From Woeseiaceae bacterium (GTDB lineage Bacteria > Pseudomonadota > Gammaproteobacteria > Steroidobacterales > Woeseiaceae), in contig JANQGQ010000016.1 in assembly GCA_028277185.1 (NCBI GenBank), forward strand, positions 85,336 to 149,335: DNA of 64,000 nucleotides, written 5' to 3'. The notes below the pieces were generated by a model. That model was not told where the DNA came from and made no database searches. It worked only from the letters and a program-made list of their open reading frames with translations. The position numbers and the translations under genes were made by a program. Below, in pieces: positions 54,994 to 64,000 of this stretch (within the stretch, counting starts at the first letter, position 1; each line of letters begins with the position of its first letter).

Positions 54994-55019
54994 ACGCTCG
55001 CGACGCGCCCAAGGCACGG

Positions 55020-55577
55020 CTAGGGTTGCAGCCCGGCACCCGGTAACAGACGGTCGATACTGACCTTGAACTGCATGAAGACAATACCGTCGATCGTCGG
55101 ATCGGTCATATCGGCCTTCAGTACCTCTTGTACAGCCACTTTGGGCAGATAGGTGAGGTTGATACCCATGTGCCGGTTGCCCACGGTAAGGCTGGGCAGA
55201 ATGCCCGGAAACGGGCGATTGTCGTTGACGTCCCTGCGGGTCATCAGGAATGCGTTCAAACCTACGTCGAGGTAGAACCCCGCGAGGCGCTCGGATTCGA
55301 CGAACCGCCGGTGCAGGCCCACGCCGGCCATGTAGGACATCTCGTCGTTGCTGTCACGAAAGCCGTTCGCCATTGTGATGGTCTTCCAGCGCGACTGGCT
55401 CGACAACTGATATTCGATGCCGAGACCGTAGTTGTTTTCGTTCCAGTCATAACTGGAATCGACGTGGTATGAGATGCCGTTGACGACGACACTGAGCTTA
55501 TCGGCACTAGCCGGGGACGTCGGCACGACGACGACCAGTACGAACAACAGGACAGAAGCGATGCGGGCTCGGCTCAT
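55020..55577 (-). CDS. Outer-membrane beta-barrel protein (PagP-like)
   Basis: A 185-residue protein with a clear signal peptide (MSRARIASVLLFVLVVVVPTSPASA, cleavage before DKL). The mature part has short alternating strands: ISYHVDSSYDWNENNYGLGIEYQ, GFYLDVGLNAFLMTRR, ILPSLTVGNRHMGINLTYLPKV. That pattern resembles small PagP-type barrels. The PagP catalytic His-Asp-Ser set was not confidently located, so lipid A palmitoylation is not claimed. The promoter region contains the inverted repeat tgcac-gtt-gtgca (near 55602). It stands alone after the receptor's terminator. Confidence 0.6.
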   Translation of the reverse strand: MSRARIASVLLFVLVVVVPTSPASADKLSVVVNGISYHVDSSYDWNENNYGLGIEYQLSSQSRWKTITMANGFRDSNDEMSYMAGVGLHRRFVESERLAGFYLDVGLNAFLMTRRDVNDNRPFPGILPSLTVGNRHMGINLTYLPKVAVQEVLKADMTDPTIDGIVFMQFKVSIDRLLPGAGLQP

Positions 55578-55732
55578 GCCTGCGATGGATGCAAATAGCG
55601 TGCACGTTGTGCATATTCATATAAAACAATGAGTTAACATTCAAACATAAAGTCGGCTGTAAAAGGTATCGACAGTCAGCCCGGTCCAGACGCCCTGGAG
55701 ACCGGCCGACAGCAATCGGCGGCCTGGTTCGA

Positions 55733-55780
55733 GGCAAAAAAATCCGTACCGTGTGCCGCCTGAGCGGACACGGTACGGAT
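55733..55780 (-). terminator. Strong intrinsic terminator of the TonB receptor gene
   Basis: A 13-base perfect stem atccgtaccgtgt (55742-55754) / acacggtacggat (55768-55780) is extended by ccgc/gcgg with a ctga loop. On the minus strand it is followed by a seven-base T-run (complement of 55735-55741). It lies 50 bases after the receptor stop. Thermodynamically this is one of the clearest terminators in the window. Confidence 0.9.
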
Positions 55781-55829
55781 CATTTTCTTACTTTCTGTTC
55801 TTCTTCTTGGCTTCTACTAAGTCAGATCC

Positions 55830-58646
55830 TTAGAGATCGAAGCTTGCGTTGAAGCCGAGGTACCAGTACCGGCGAATGGCGTCGTAGACGTCAGCAGCCG
55901 TGTTGGTTCCCGTTACGTCACCCGGAACCTGCTGACCGAGGAACGGCGGCTCTTTGTCGAGCACGTTGTCAATTCCAACGAAGGCCGTGAACTGATTGTT
56001 ACTGCCGAAGCTGTAACGGGCCTGCAGGTCATGATAAACGAACGACGAGACCGTGCCGAACACGGCCTGGTCGTTTTCGACGTTGACGCCGTGAATGTAG
56101 CGCGCCGCCCAGTTGAGGCTCCAATCGTCCAGCAGATAGGTAGCGTTGAAGTTGGCTTTCCAATCGGGAACGCCGATCTCGCCCTGGTCGTCGACGACGG
56201 CGCCACCCTCGAAAGGAATGAAGTCGTTAGACATCGAGTGGTTGCCGATCAGGCTCAGGTTCAGATCGCCCGGACCCAGGCCGAAACCGTAGTTGAACGT
56301 GAAGTCGATGCCGGAGGCCTCGAACTCGGCAACGTTGATTGCCAGCGCGTCGATGCGCAGGACCAGGCCCGTCGTGGGATTACGCTCGATCAGATCGCAG
56401 AACGGGTTGTTCGGGAACGACGGCTGCAAAACACACTGGTTGGCGGTGTCCTGAGCCGTGAACGCGTTGATGGCGTCTTCGATGGTGATCTCGTAGTAGT
56501 CGACCGTCATGCTAAACCCTTCGAGGGCCGATGGCGTGTATACGAAGCCGAAGGTGACAGCGTCCGAGGTTTCCTCCTTTAGGTCCGGGTTGCCTGCCGA
56601 CAGACCGCCGGCGCTAGTGATGTTCAGAGCGAACGGATCCAGGGTTGCGGTACCCGGAATCTGGGCGCAGTTTGCCTGGCCCACTGCCGAAATCGGGTCG
56701 TAATCTTCCCCGGAGGCGCTTGTACCGCCCCCGCCGCCCAAGGCACAAGGATCTACGAAGTCGCGGAACGTTTCGCTGCCCGGATCGAAGAGTTCGTTGA
56801 TGTTCGGAGCGCGAACGGCCGTCGAGATACCGCCGCGGAAGCGCAGATCGTCGATCGGCTGCCAGTCGAGGTAGGCCTTGTAGGCGTCGGCACTACCGAT
56901 GGTGCTGTAGTCCGAAAAACGGTACGCCAGCTCGATGCCGAGGTATTGAGCAAACGGAGCGTCGCTCAGCAGCGGCACGATGGCTTCAGCGAAGATTTCG
57001 CTGACGTCGTACTCGCCTCGGGTGTTCGGCGTCGTATTGCCTGAGGTCAGGCCGGACTGCGCCAGAGCATCCGAGTTAAAGGCACTTTCTTCTTCCCGCC
57101 ATTCGTAGCCGAGAGCGAATCCGACCTCGCCCGCGGGCAGCTCAACCGGGAAACCGGAGATCGCCGCGTTGAATACCTGCTGGTTCATGCGTGACGTGTT
57201 CTGATTGTCTACGGACACCCAGTCGAGCGCGGCACCCTCAATCGAACCACGGCCGAACACGTTGATCGGCACACAGCCCAGGACGCGGGCGAACTCGTCT
57301 TCGCACACCTGTTGACCGTCTACGTCTACTACGCGCAGCGCGTTGAAGAAGTTCAGCGTGTTGAAAACACCGCCGTTGGTCTGATCCTGAGTGAAGTTGC
57401 CGTACTGGTAGTAAACCTCGTAGCCCAGATTGTCGGTGATGTCGCCGTTAAGGCCCACGGCAGTCCTGGTCACCTGACGCTGCACGTCGCTGGTACGCGG
57501 CCCCAACTCCTCGAAGCGGCGAAACATGACGAACTCTTCGGCGTCCGGATCGGCCGCCACAATTGCAGCGCGCAGCTCGGGCGGAACAAACGGATTGTCG
57601 ATCGGAATGTTGATGTTTGGAACGTCACCGACGCTGATGAAGAAACCGGTGATCGACGGCTCCAGGCGCGAGAACGACTCCAAACGGTTGTACGAGACTT
57701 CCGTGAAGAAGTTAGCGTGCTCGTTTATTTCGTAATTGAGGTTCGCATTGAACTGCACCCGGTCGCTCGGTACGCGAATGACGCGTACGGCGTTCCTGTT
57801 GAAGCCGTCCTCTGCTGCTACGAATGGCTTGTCCCACAGGCCGGTGGTTTCGTCCTGAGTGATGAAGTTAGGCAGCGAAAAACCCGTAGTCTGGAAGTTA
57901 CCTTTGGGACCGAACGAACTATTGACCGCATCGTTCGCCGAAATGTCGCGATCGCGCGAGTTCAGAATGCCGCGCTCCGAGTAGCCGAGATAGACGGTTG
58001 CATTGCCCCTGCCGTCGGCGAAGTTGCCGCCGGCCAGGATGGAGATATCGGTCTCGTCAGCGCCGCCACCTTCGACACCGTCCGAGCTGCCGTAACGAGT
58101 GTTGACCTGTACGCCCTCGAAATCATCTTTCAGGATGAAGTTGATGACGCCCGAGATCGCTTCCGAGCCGTACGCTGCGGCAGCACCGCCGGTTACGACA
58201 TCGACGCGCTCGACGAGCGCGACCGGAATGTGCGAAACGTCGACCGTTACCGAACCCGCCGAACCGCCGATGTGCCGGCGACCGTTGACGAGGATCAGCG
58301 TTCTCTGCGAACCGAGGTTGCGCAGGTCGATGGTGTTCAAACCGGTGGTAGTCGTTCTGAAGTTCGTGGCCGTGTCGACCGAGCCCGGAATGCCCGCCGA
58401 CGGAAGCTCGTTCAGAATCGTCGCGACGTTGTTGGCGCCCGAGAATTCGATGGCTTCCTGATCGATAACCGTGATGGGCGAAACCGATGTCAGTTCGGAA
58501 CGAGCAATACGAGATCCGGTAGTCACGATCTCTTCGAGTACTGCCTCCCCGCCCGTTTGGGCGTAGACGGGAGCACTGAACGCGGTAAAGGCGGCGCCGA
58601 GCAATAGCGGTCCGCGCAATGACCACTTGGTCAATGTTCTATTCAT
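55830..58646 (-). CDS. Large TonB-dependent receptor
   Basis: A 938-residue receptor from ATG 58646, with GGGGA eight bases before; the 68 extra upstream codons are not protein-like. The signal peptide runs to PVYAQ. The plug domain (about 30-160) has EEIVTTGSRIARSE as TonB box and NTIDLRNLGSQRTLILVNGRRHIGG and RVDVVTGGAAAAYGSEAISGVINFIL, the type common in Xanthomonad, Sphingomonad and marine gammaproteobacterial receptors for glycans, peptides or other organics. The barrel ends YWYLGFNASFDL, close to the aromatic-ending rule. The two Cys pairs in loops (about 415 and 635-650) may be disulfides. It is not next to other transport genes; it has a palindrome at its promoter. Confidence 0.93.
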   Translation of the reverse strand: MNRTLTKWSLRGPLLLGAAFTAFSAPVYAQTGGEAVLEEIVTTGSRIARSELTSVSPITVIDQEAIEFSGANNVATILNELPSAGIPGSVDTATNFRTTTTGLNTIDLRNLGSQRTLILVNGRRHIGGSAGSVTVDVSHIPVALVERVDVVTGGAAAAYGSEAISGVINFILKDDFEGVQVNTRYGSSDGVEGGGADETDISILAGGNFADGRGNATVYLGYSERGILNSRDRDISANDAVNSSFGPKGNFQTTGFSLPNFITQDETTGLWDKPFVAAEDGFNRNAVRVIRVPSDRVQFNANLNYEINEHANFFTEVSYNRLESFSRLEPSITGFFISVGDVPNINIPIDNPFVPPELRAAIVAADPDAEEFVMFRRFEELGPRTSDVQRQVTRTAVGLNGDITDNLGYEVYYQYGNFTQDQTNGGVFNTLNFFNALRVVDVDGQQVCEDEFARVLGCVPINVFGRGSIEGAALDWVSVDNQNTSRMNQQVFNAAISGFPVELPAGEVGFALGYEWREEESAFNSDALAQSGLTSGNTTPNTRGEYDVSEIFAEAIVPLLSDAPFAQYLGIELAYRFSDYSTIGSADAYKAYLDWQPIDDLRFRGGISTAVRAPNINELFDPGSETFRDFVDPCALGGGGGTSASGEDYDPISAVGQANCAQIPGTATLDPFALNITSAGGLSAGNPDLKEETSDAVTFGFVYTPSALEGFSMTVDYYEITIEDAINAFTAQDTANQCVLQPSFPNNPFCDLIERNPTTGLVLRIDALAINVAEFEASGIDFTFNYGFGLGPGDLNLSLIGNHSMSNDFIPFEGGAVVDDQGEIGVPDWKANFNATYLLDDWSLNWAARYIHGVNVENDQAVFGTVSSFVYHDLQARYSFGSNNQFTAFVGIDNVLDKEPPFLGQQVPGDVTGTNTAADVYDAIRRYWYLGFNASFDL

Positions 58647-59208
58647 TGTGAAATCCCCATGTGTAACGCTTGACGGCCTGCAGCATCGGCAGGCCAATTT
58701 AATTGTGCGGGTAATGAACCCGCAGAGCTTTATAGCTGTTACTACATCAATGTAGTTACGACGGAAATGAGATGATGCATAATTCCAACGTGCGTGTAAA
58801 CCGTAAGCTGTGGAGTTATGCGTAAAAACCGAAATACGTTGCATTTCCACAACATGGGTTTACGGCCTCTCCATCGACCCCGTGGAAGCTAAACTCGCGA
58901 AACGTCTCGGGTTTACGTGAGGCGCGCGCAAACGGTCCCCAAAATTCTCTCCAGCCAAGGACCTTTGGCCCGGGACTTCAAACAAAACCTCAAGACATAA
59001 CCGGCTCGGTAATGCCGAATCGGTATAAACCAGTCGGCTCCGGCATGGGGATTCTGCGCTCGCAGATCGCTCCGTCGCCCCAGCGTTAGCCATAGATAGT
59101 AAGTATTGACCGCAAGTAGGCAAGGATGGCCGCATCTGGTAGAACGGTCCCGCGCGTGATCGCCAGCGCGAATCCGCCGAAGCCGCGCGGCTGCTTTAAG
59201 GGAGAAGT
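58647..59208. other. 562-base intergenic region
   Basis: This gap lies between the divergent TonB receptor and the Calx-beta gene. It contains the palindrome at 58738-58759 and a -10-like TATAAA (complement near 58730) for the receptor, plus a ribosome site gggagaa before 59209. A 91-codon minus-strand frame (58860-59135) lacks a ribosome site and family-like features and is not called. No tRNA or repeat was seen. Confidence 0.6.
58738..58759. promoter_or_regulatory. Palindrome at the TonB receptor promoter
   Basis: The inverted repeat actacat-ca-atgtagt (58741-58756) lies next to a TATAAA -10-like element reading toward the receptor, about 100 bases before its ATG. The half-site actaca/tgtagt also occurs in the control region of the other TonB receptor (32367-32384), so one regulator may act on both. 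Confidence 0.45.
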
Positions 59209-60765
59209 ATGTCTATGGGCCTTCGCAGAGCACCATCGTTCGCCGACCGGGCAGCGCTACTGTGCCTTTTTCTGAGCTTGTTCCTCGCGCCCGACGGGCG
59301 CGCGCAGCATACCGAGAGTTTCGAATACGACGCACTCGGACGACTTTCGAAAGCCGAGAACCTGACCAACGGCACAGAGGTCGAGTACGGCTACGACGCG
59401 GCCGGCAATCGGACGCGCGTCCTCACCAACGGCGGTGCGATCGCCGAATTCACGATCGACGACGTTTCGGTTGCCGAGGGCGGCTCGGCGGTTTTTACCG
59501 TCACGCGGACGGGCTATACGAACGAGAGCCACAGTGTCAGCTACGCCACGGCGAACAGCACCGCGACGGCCGGCAGCGACTACGTGGCGCGCAGCGGGAC
59601 CCTGACCTTCAGCACCGGCCAGACGAGCAGGACCGTGTCGGTCACGACGAGCAACGACAGCGTCCATGAAATCGGCGAGAGTTTTTTCGTCAACCTCTCC
59701 AACCCGACCAACGGAGCCGTCGTCACCGACGCACAGGGGAGTGCGGCCATCACGGACAACGATCCCGCGCCCGCGTTTTCGATTGCGAACGTGACGGTAA
59801 GCGAAGGCGGGAACCTGGTATTCACCGTGACGAAGTCCGGGCTGACCTCACGATCCCACAACGTAGGCTATGCGTCGGCCAACGGCAGCGCGGGCGGCGG
59901 GGACTACACGGCCAGGTCGGGAACCTTGAGTTTTTCACCGGCACAGGCCACCCGGACGGTTTCGGTATCGACCACGGAGGATGCAATCTACGAGACGAAC
60001 GAAACGCTGTACATGAACCTGTCCAACGCGACCGGCGGCTCGACGATTTCCGATAGCCAGGCCGTCGGCACAATCAACAACGACGATCCCGCGCCCGCGT
60101 TTTTGATTTCGAACGTCGCGGTAAGCGAAGGCGGGAACCTGGTATTCACCGTGACGAAGTCCGGGCTGACCTACCGTTCGCACAACGTGACCTATGCGTC
60201 GGCCAACGGCAGCGCGGGCAGCGGAGACTACACGGCCAGGTCGGGGACCTTAAGTTTTTCAACGACGCAGACCACCAGGACGGTGTCGGTGCCGACCACC
60301 GAGGATGCGATCTACGAGACGAACGAAACGCTGTACCTGAACCTGTCCGGCGCAACCGGCGGTGCAACGATTTCCGATAACCAGGGCCGCGGCACGATCA
60401 ACAACGACGATTCGGCGCCGAGCTTCTCGATCAACAATGCGGGTCGAGGCGAGTCGCAGGGGCCCATGGTTTTCACGGTCACCAAGACCGGCGCGACGGC
60501 CCTTTCGCATTCCGTGTCCTATGCGACGGTGCCCAACTCGGCGTCAATAGGGGACTACTCCACGCGATCCGGCACCCTCAGTTTCTCAGCCGGCCAAACG
60601 TCTAAGACGATATCCGTCCCGATCACGCTCGACGTCCTGCAGGAAGGGACGGAGAGCTTCTATGTAAATCTCTCATCGCCAACGAATTCGGCGACGATCA
60701 GCGATAGCCAGGGTGTCGGCACGATATTCGACGATGACAACGGCTGTGAGCAGATCTGTGAGTAG
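59209..60765 (+). CDS. Secreted Calx-beta repeat protein with one YD repeat
   Basis: A 518-residue protein with a GGGAGAA site before ATG 59209. Signal peptide residues run to about 32 (LLCLFLSLFLAPDGRAQ). A single Rhs/YD-type unit (FEYDALGRLSKAEN...VEYGYDAAGNRTRV) covers about 37-72. Four Calx-beta modules of about 108 residues follow (DDVSVAEGGSAVFTVTRTG..., INNDDPAPAF...), each with the acidic calcium-site pattern. Modules 2 and 3 are nearly identical. It is probably extracellular or surface-bound and calcium-stiffened. It ends 16 bases before the Rhs gene, so the two probably form one operon and function together. Confidence 0.85.
   Translation: MSMGLRRAPSFADRAALLCLFLSLFLAPDGRAQHTESFEYDALGRLSKAENLTNGTEVEYGYDAAGNRTRVLTNGGAIAEFTIDDVSVAEGGSAVFTVTRTGYTNESHSVSYATANSTATAGSDYVARSGTLTFSTGQTSRTVSVTTSNDSVHEIGESFFVNLSNPTNGAVVTDAQGSAAITDNDPAPAFSIANVTVSEGGNLVFTVTKSGLTSRSHNVGYASANGSAGGGDYTARSGTLSFSPAQATRTVSVSTTEDAIYETNETLYMNLSNATGGSTISDSQAVGTINNDDPAPAFLISNVAVSEGGNLVFTVTKSGLTYRSHNVTYASANGSAGSGDYTARSGTLSFSTTQTTRTVSVPTTEDAIYETNETLYLNLSGATGGATISDNQGRGTINNDDSAPSFSINNAGRGESQGPMVFTVTKTGATALSHSVSYATVPNSASIGDYSTRSGTLSFSAGQTSKTISVPITLDVLQEGTESFYVNLSSPTNSATISDSQGVGTIFDDDNGCEQICE
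59761..60408 (+). repeat. Recently duplicated Calx-beta module (324-bp period)
   Basis: The two copies begin at gatcccgcgcccgcg, 59761 and 60085, exactly 108 codons apart. Long stretches are identical, for example gtaagcgaaggcgggaacct in both. Differences are scattered point changes. The outer modules 1 and 4 are much more diverged, so modules 2 and 3 arose by a recent in-frame duplication or gene conversion. Confidence 0.85.
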
Positions 60766-60781
60766 CGGCGGAGATACTGAA

Positions 60782-63700
60782 ATGAACCGAATTCACAATG
60801 CGACAACTCTGACAATCGCCGGGTTTCTGTTTCTCGCCGCTGACTTAGCTTTCGCACAGCAGACCCATAACCCGGCCATTGAATGGGACAAACGCCAGGG
60901 CGCTGACGCGCGGTTTCGCAGTTTCGGCCCCGATCTTCTCGGCGACGGTATCGATCCGCATACCGGCGGGCTGTCGTTCCAGCATACCGACGTCGTCCTG
61001 CCGGGTAACTCTGACCTCGAGGTCGCGGTTCACCGCCGCCGGTCGATGGGGCAGAAATCGGAGAGCGGCGCCGCGGGCGGTTTTGCGGATTGGGATTTGC
61101 TGACACCCCACATCGAGGTCGTGACGGCCACCGATATCAACTGGACGGGAAATCGCTGCTCTGACAGCTTCACCAGCCAGTTTCCCCCCGTGTATCGGGC
61201 CTCCGGGCACGGCGGTCTGCCCACTATGTCCTATCAACGGTATGAGTATTCGAACGGCGTCGTATTGAACATTCCCGGTATCCCGTCGCAGCAGATACTT
61301 GAAGGTAACTACAACGGGCAGGCGCCGGCCGGTACCTCGCACGTCACGACGCAAGGCTGGTATCTGACCTGTATCTCGTCTATCCCGGGCGGCGGCCAGG
61401 GCTTTTACGCCTACGCGCCGAACGGCGACCGCTACCGTTTCGACCTGCATCTCACGGAGGGCTACATTGGCATGGGGTCGCGGACGACCGTGCTGTATTA
61501 CCTCGAGCGCACCCGGCACATTCTCGCCGCGACCGAGGTCACCGACGTGAACGGCAACTGGGTTCGGTACGACTACGACGCCTTCGGACGGCTCGATCGA
61601 ATCCACGCCAACGACGGACGCGAGATCGATTTCGTCTACTCGGGCATCTCGGAGCTCATCTCCCAGGTACAGGCCAATGGGCGGACGTGGACTTACGCCT
61701 ACAGTCAGAGCGATTTTCACGCGCGTCTTATCGGCTCGGAACGCGCGCGCCTGACGGGCCAGACACTCGACAGCGTCACGCTGCCGGACGGCGCGTCCTG
61801 GCAATTCAACCTGGACGCAATGTCGGCCCGCCCGTTCGCCGGCGGTCCTTGCGTCGAGCCCCCCGTCTCCGTCAGCCTGACTCACCCTTACGGCATCACG
61901 GGTACGTTCGCCCTTTCCGAGCGCCGTCACCGTCAGTCACTGAGCCGCACCGTGCGAAAGGTGCTGATATGTCCAACCACTGAAATCCTGCCTATCATCG
62001 AGGAGCGGCCGCCGATCTGGGTGTTGGGACCGGTCGAGGTCATGTCGGTGAACTCCAAGACGCTGTCCGGCCCGCTGATCCCAACCGCTCAGTGGACCTA
62101 CACGTACGAGCAGGATACCGGTGAGCCGGGTTCTTCTTCGGACGACCAGACCAACTGGACGACGGTCGTCGACCCGACCGGCAACCACACGAAGTACTTC
62201 CACTACTGGAACTCACACGAGACCGGCGGTCAGCTGGCAAGAACGGAACTGCGTAACAACGACCCGGCGTCAACGCTGTTGGAAATACGGGAGCAGACCT
62301 ATGCCGTGGAGGCCGAGGTCGGAACGTCATTCGCAACCATCGGCATCGGACGGGCAACCATCAGTAAGCCGCTGCGTCGTATCGAGTCGACCATCACGCG
62401 CGGTGCAGACTGGTACAAGACGCGAAACACCTACGATCTGATTCACAGCTCGCCGACCTACAGCTTCGGCAAGCCGACCTCCGTCGATCTATGGAGTAAC
62501 GTATCGGGCGACTGGGCCGGACGTCGAACGGTCGTCAATACGTACGAACACAAGAAGTCCATATGGGTACTGGGGCTGATCAAGACCGTGACCCGCAATG
62601 GCAAGCTGTTCGACGAGCTTTTTTACGACAGCCTTGGGCGCGTAACCGAGTACCGGAAGTTCGGCGCAATGGTCAATCAGTTCGGCTATCACACCGGTAC
62701 GACGCAGAAAGGCGCTGTCGCATGGGTGGACAACGCCCGCGATTACCGGACCTATCTGAACGACTACCACCGCGGGCTCCCGCGGCAGTTGATCCGCCCG
62801 GACAGCGTGTCGCTCAGCCGCACGGTCGACAACAACGGGTGGATAAGCAGCGGCACGGACGCGAATGGCAATACGACGGACTACCAGTACAACCCCGTCG
62901 GCTGGTTGTCGCGGATCATACCGCCCAAGCACAACGGCCCCGCCGCCGATACCGTTATTACCTACAATCACGCGGGCAACGGCGTCGTTCAGACCAGCAC
63001 GCAGGGCAACTTCCGAAGAACGATCGATCATGACGGGTTCCTGCGGCCCATGCTGACGACCGAGGAAGACACGACGGACGTGACGTCCACGCGCTACCTG
63101 CGCACGGAATTCGACGTGTTTGGTCGCGCCACGTTCACGTCCTATCCATCCTCGGTCTCGACAGCAACGGCTGGCGTCGATACGACTTACGATGCGCTGG
63201 GCCGCATCACGCAGACCCTACAGAACGTCGCGCCGAATGCCCTCGTCTCTTACGACTACCTGTCGAACAACAGGACGCGGGTCACGGACCCGCTTGGCAA
63301 CATCACGACGACGAGCTACGCGGGATTCGGCTCCCCGGATGACGGCGGACGTGTCGAGGCCGGCGGCGATGAGCGCCAGCCGGCGGCGACGCTCGTCGAT
63401 ACGCCGCTCGATGCCGACATCGTCACGACCTACGACATCTGGGGCAACCCGCTGACCGTCACGCAGTCGACGGCGCAGACCGTTTACACGTACGACAACT
63501 CGTTGCGAGTGGAGACTGCCCGGGACCCGGACAACTACACGTCCTTCACCTACTACAACGAGTCGGATCTGCCGATCGTGCATATCGACGGCGAGGGCCG
63601 GCAGACCCGCACCGTCTATGACATCCTGAACCGCCCCGAGAAGATCATCCGCGCCTGGACAGGAGCGAACGACGGCAGCGGCGCAACGCTCGACTGTGCC

Positions 63701-64000
63701 GTCATGCGCGCCAACTACAACCCGTCGATCGATTATCTTCAGCAGTGTTATCAGACGTACACGTACACCAACACCAGCCAGATCGACACCGTCACGGACG
63801 CCAACGGCAACGTCACGAAGTACACCTACGACGCGCTCGACCGTCTGACCCACACCTACTTCCCGCACAAGACCCAGGCGGGGCAATGGTCGACGAGCGA
63901 TTACGAGCGGACGGTCTACGACGTCCTGAGCAACCCGGAGTCGAAGCGGACCCGGCAGGGCGACACGATCACCTATACCCACAATGCGCTCGGCCAGCTG
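60782..64000 (+). CDS. Secreted Rhs/YD-repeat protein (partial, continues past the window)
   Basis: The frame is open from ATG 60782 to the last base (1073 codons) with no stop. The signal peptide is MNRIHNATTLTIAGFLFLAA...FAQ. An N-terminal domain (about 30-260) contains PDLLGDGIDPHTGGLSFQHTDVVLPG, typical of the start of Sec-exported Rhs proteins. Many YD units follow: YDYDAFGRLDRIHAND, YDALGRITQTLQNV, YTYDALDRLTHTYFP, YTHNALGQL. The YD shell encloses a C-terminal domain in this family, often a toxin, which lies beyond the window and cannot be judged. The preceding Calx-beta gene is probably its partner. Confidence 0.9.
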   Translation, partial: MNRIHNATTLTIAGFLFLAADLAFAQQTHNPAIEWDKRQGADARFRSFGPDLLGDGIDPHTGGLSFQHTDVVLPGNSDLEVAVHRRRSMGQKSESGAAGGFADWDLLTPHIEVVTATDINWTGNRCSDSFTSQFPPVYRASGHGGLPTMSYQRYEYSNGVVLNIPGIPSQQILEGNYNGQAPAGTSHVTTQGWYLTCISSIPGGGQGFYAYAPNGDRYRFDLHLTEGYIGMGSRTTVLYYLERTRHILAATEVTDVNGNWVRYDYDAFGRLDRIHANDGREIDFVYSGISELISQVQANGRTWTYAYSQSDFHARLIGSERARLTGQTLDSVTLPDGASWQFNLDAMSARPFAGGPCVEPPVSVSLTHPYGITGTFALSERRHRQSLSRTVRKVLICPTTEILPIIEERPPIWVLGPVEVMSVNSKTLSGPLIPTAQWTYTYEQDTGEPGSSSDDQTNWTTVVDPTGNHTKYFHYWNSHETGGQLARTELRNNDPASTLLEIREQTYAVEAEVGTSFATIGIGRATISKPLRRIESTITRGADWYKTRNTYDLIHSSPTYSFGKPTSVDLWSNVSGDWAGRRTVVNTYEHKKSIWVLGLIKTVTRNGKLFDELFYDSLGRVTEYRKFGAMVNQFGYHTGTTQKGAVAWVDNARDYRTYLNDYHRGLPRQLIRPDSVSLSRTVDNNGWISSGTDANGNTTDYQYNPVGWLSRIIPPKHNGPAADTVITYNHAGNGVVQTSTQGNFRRTIDHDGFLRPMLTTEEDTTDVTSTRYLRTEFDVFGRATFTSYPSSVSTATAGVDTTYDALGRITQTLQNVAPNALVSYDYLSNNRTRVTDPLGNITTTSYAGFGSPDDGGRVEAGGDERQPAATLVDTPLDADIVTTYDIWGNPLTVTQSTAQTVYTYDNSLRVETARDPDNYTSFTYYNESDLPIVHIDGEGRQTRTVYDILNRPEKIIRAWTGANDGSGATLDCAVMRANYNPSIDYLQQCYQTYTYTNTSQIDTVTDANGNVTKYTYDALDRLTHTYFPHKTQAGQWSTSDYERTVYDVLSNPESKRTRQGDTITYTHNALGQL

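Noticed and set aside
58860..59135. 91-codon minus-strand frame in the large intergenic region
   Set aside because: No ribosome site, Ser/Arg-rich with no domain, and no conserved-looking start; evidence too weak to call.

Overview
The window is GC-rich, tightly packed bacterial chromosome that reads like a heterotrophic Gammaproteobacterium. The signs are TonB-dependent receptors with Gram-negative signal peptides, c-di-GMP enzymes, a VapBC/FitAB remnant and a fused PutA. I saw no rRNA, tRNA, CRISPR array, phage or recognisable insertion sequence. The genus cannot be read from the sequence. Both ends are cut: a membrane-protein tail lies at 1-111 and an Rhs-type gene runs off the right end.

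Layout, 1-14.9 kb (mostly minus strand): a ThiF-like E1 / BNR-propeller / ThiS-MoaD-like operon; a MerR regulator with a secreted alpha/beta hydrolase; then a c-di-GMP block. That block has two GGDEF-EAL proteins with dead cyclase sites and probably live phosphodiesterase sites, and a periplasmic-propeller diguanylate cyclase coupled to a secreted subtilisin-like protease with aspartate-rich and Gly-Trp-Asp repeats.

15-26.5 kb: a membrane Ser/Thr kinase with TPR repeats beside a small acidic protein and an ECF-like sigma factor; 3-methyladenine glycosylase (tag) with a DUF2452-like gene; a three-gene coiled-coil/membrane operon of unknown function (TelA-like?, DUF6384-like, coiled coil); a lone nucleotidyltransferase-fold gene behind two AT-rich palindromic operators; selO.

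26.5-36.6 kb: a catabolic cluster. Six minus-strand genes (two amidohydrolases, a MIP18/DUF59 protein, an acyl-CoA ligase, an isochorismatase-type hydrolase, an MFS transporter) are linked by short overlaps. They diverge from a TonB receptor, an IclR regulator and an MBL-fold hydrolase. The substrate is probably a small carboxylated compound, not identifiable here.

36.7-49.3 kb: the centrepiece. Trifunctional propionyl-CoA synthase and bifunctional malonyl-CoA reductase overlap by ATGA and sit between two perfect long palindromes that are near copies of each other. Together they convert malonyl-CoA through 3-hydroxypropionate to propionyl-CoA, the signature half of the 3-hydroxypropionate bicycle. 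A convergent pyruvate carboxylase shares the second palindrome as a bidirectional terminator. This suggests CO2-assisted mixotrophic or anaplerotic carbon metabolism.

49.5-64 kb: PutA-type proline catabolism; two VapBC/FitAB loci whose toxin genes are both broken while the antitoxins are intact; a possible small RNA or attenuator before a small hypothetical gene; an outer-membrane barrel protein; a large TonB receptor with a very strong terminator; and a Calx-beta protein followed by a secreted Rhs/YD-repeat giant that continues beyond the window.
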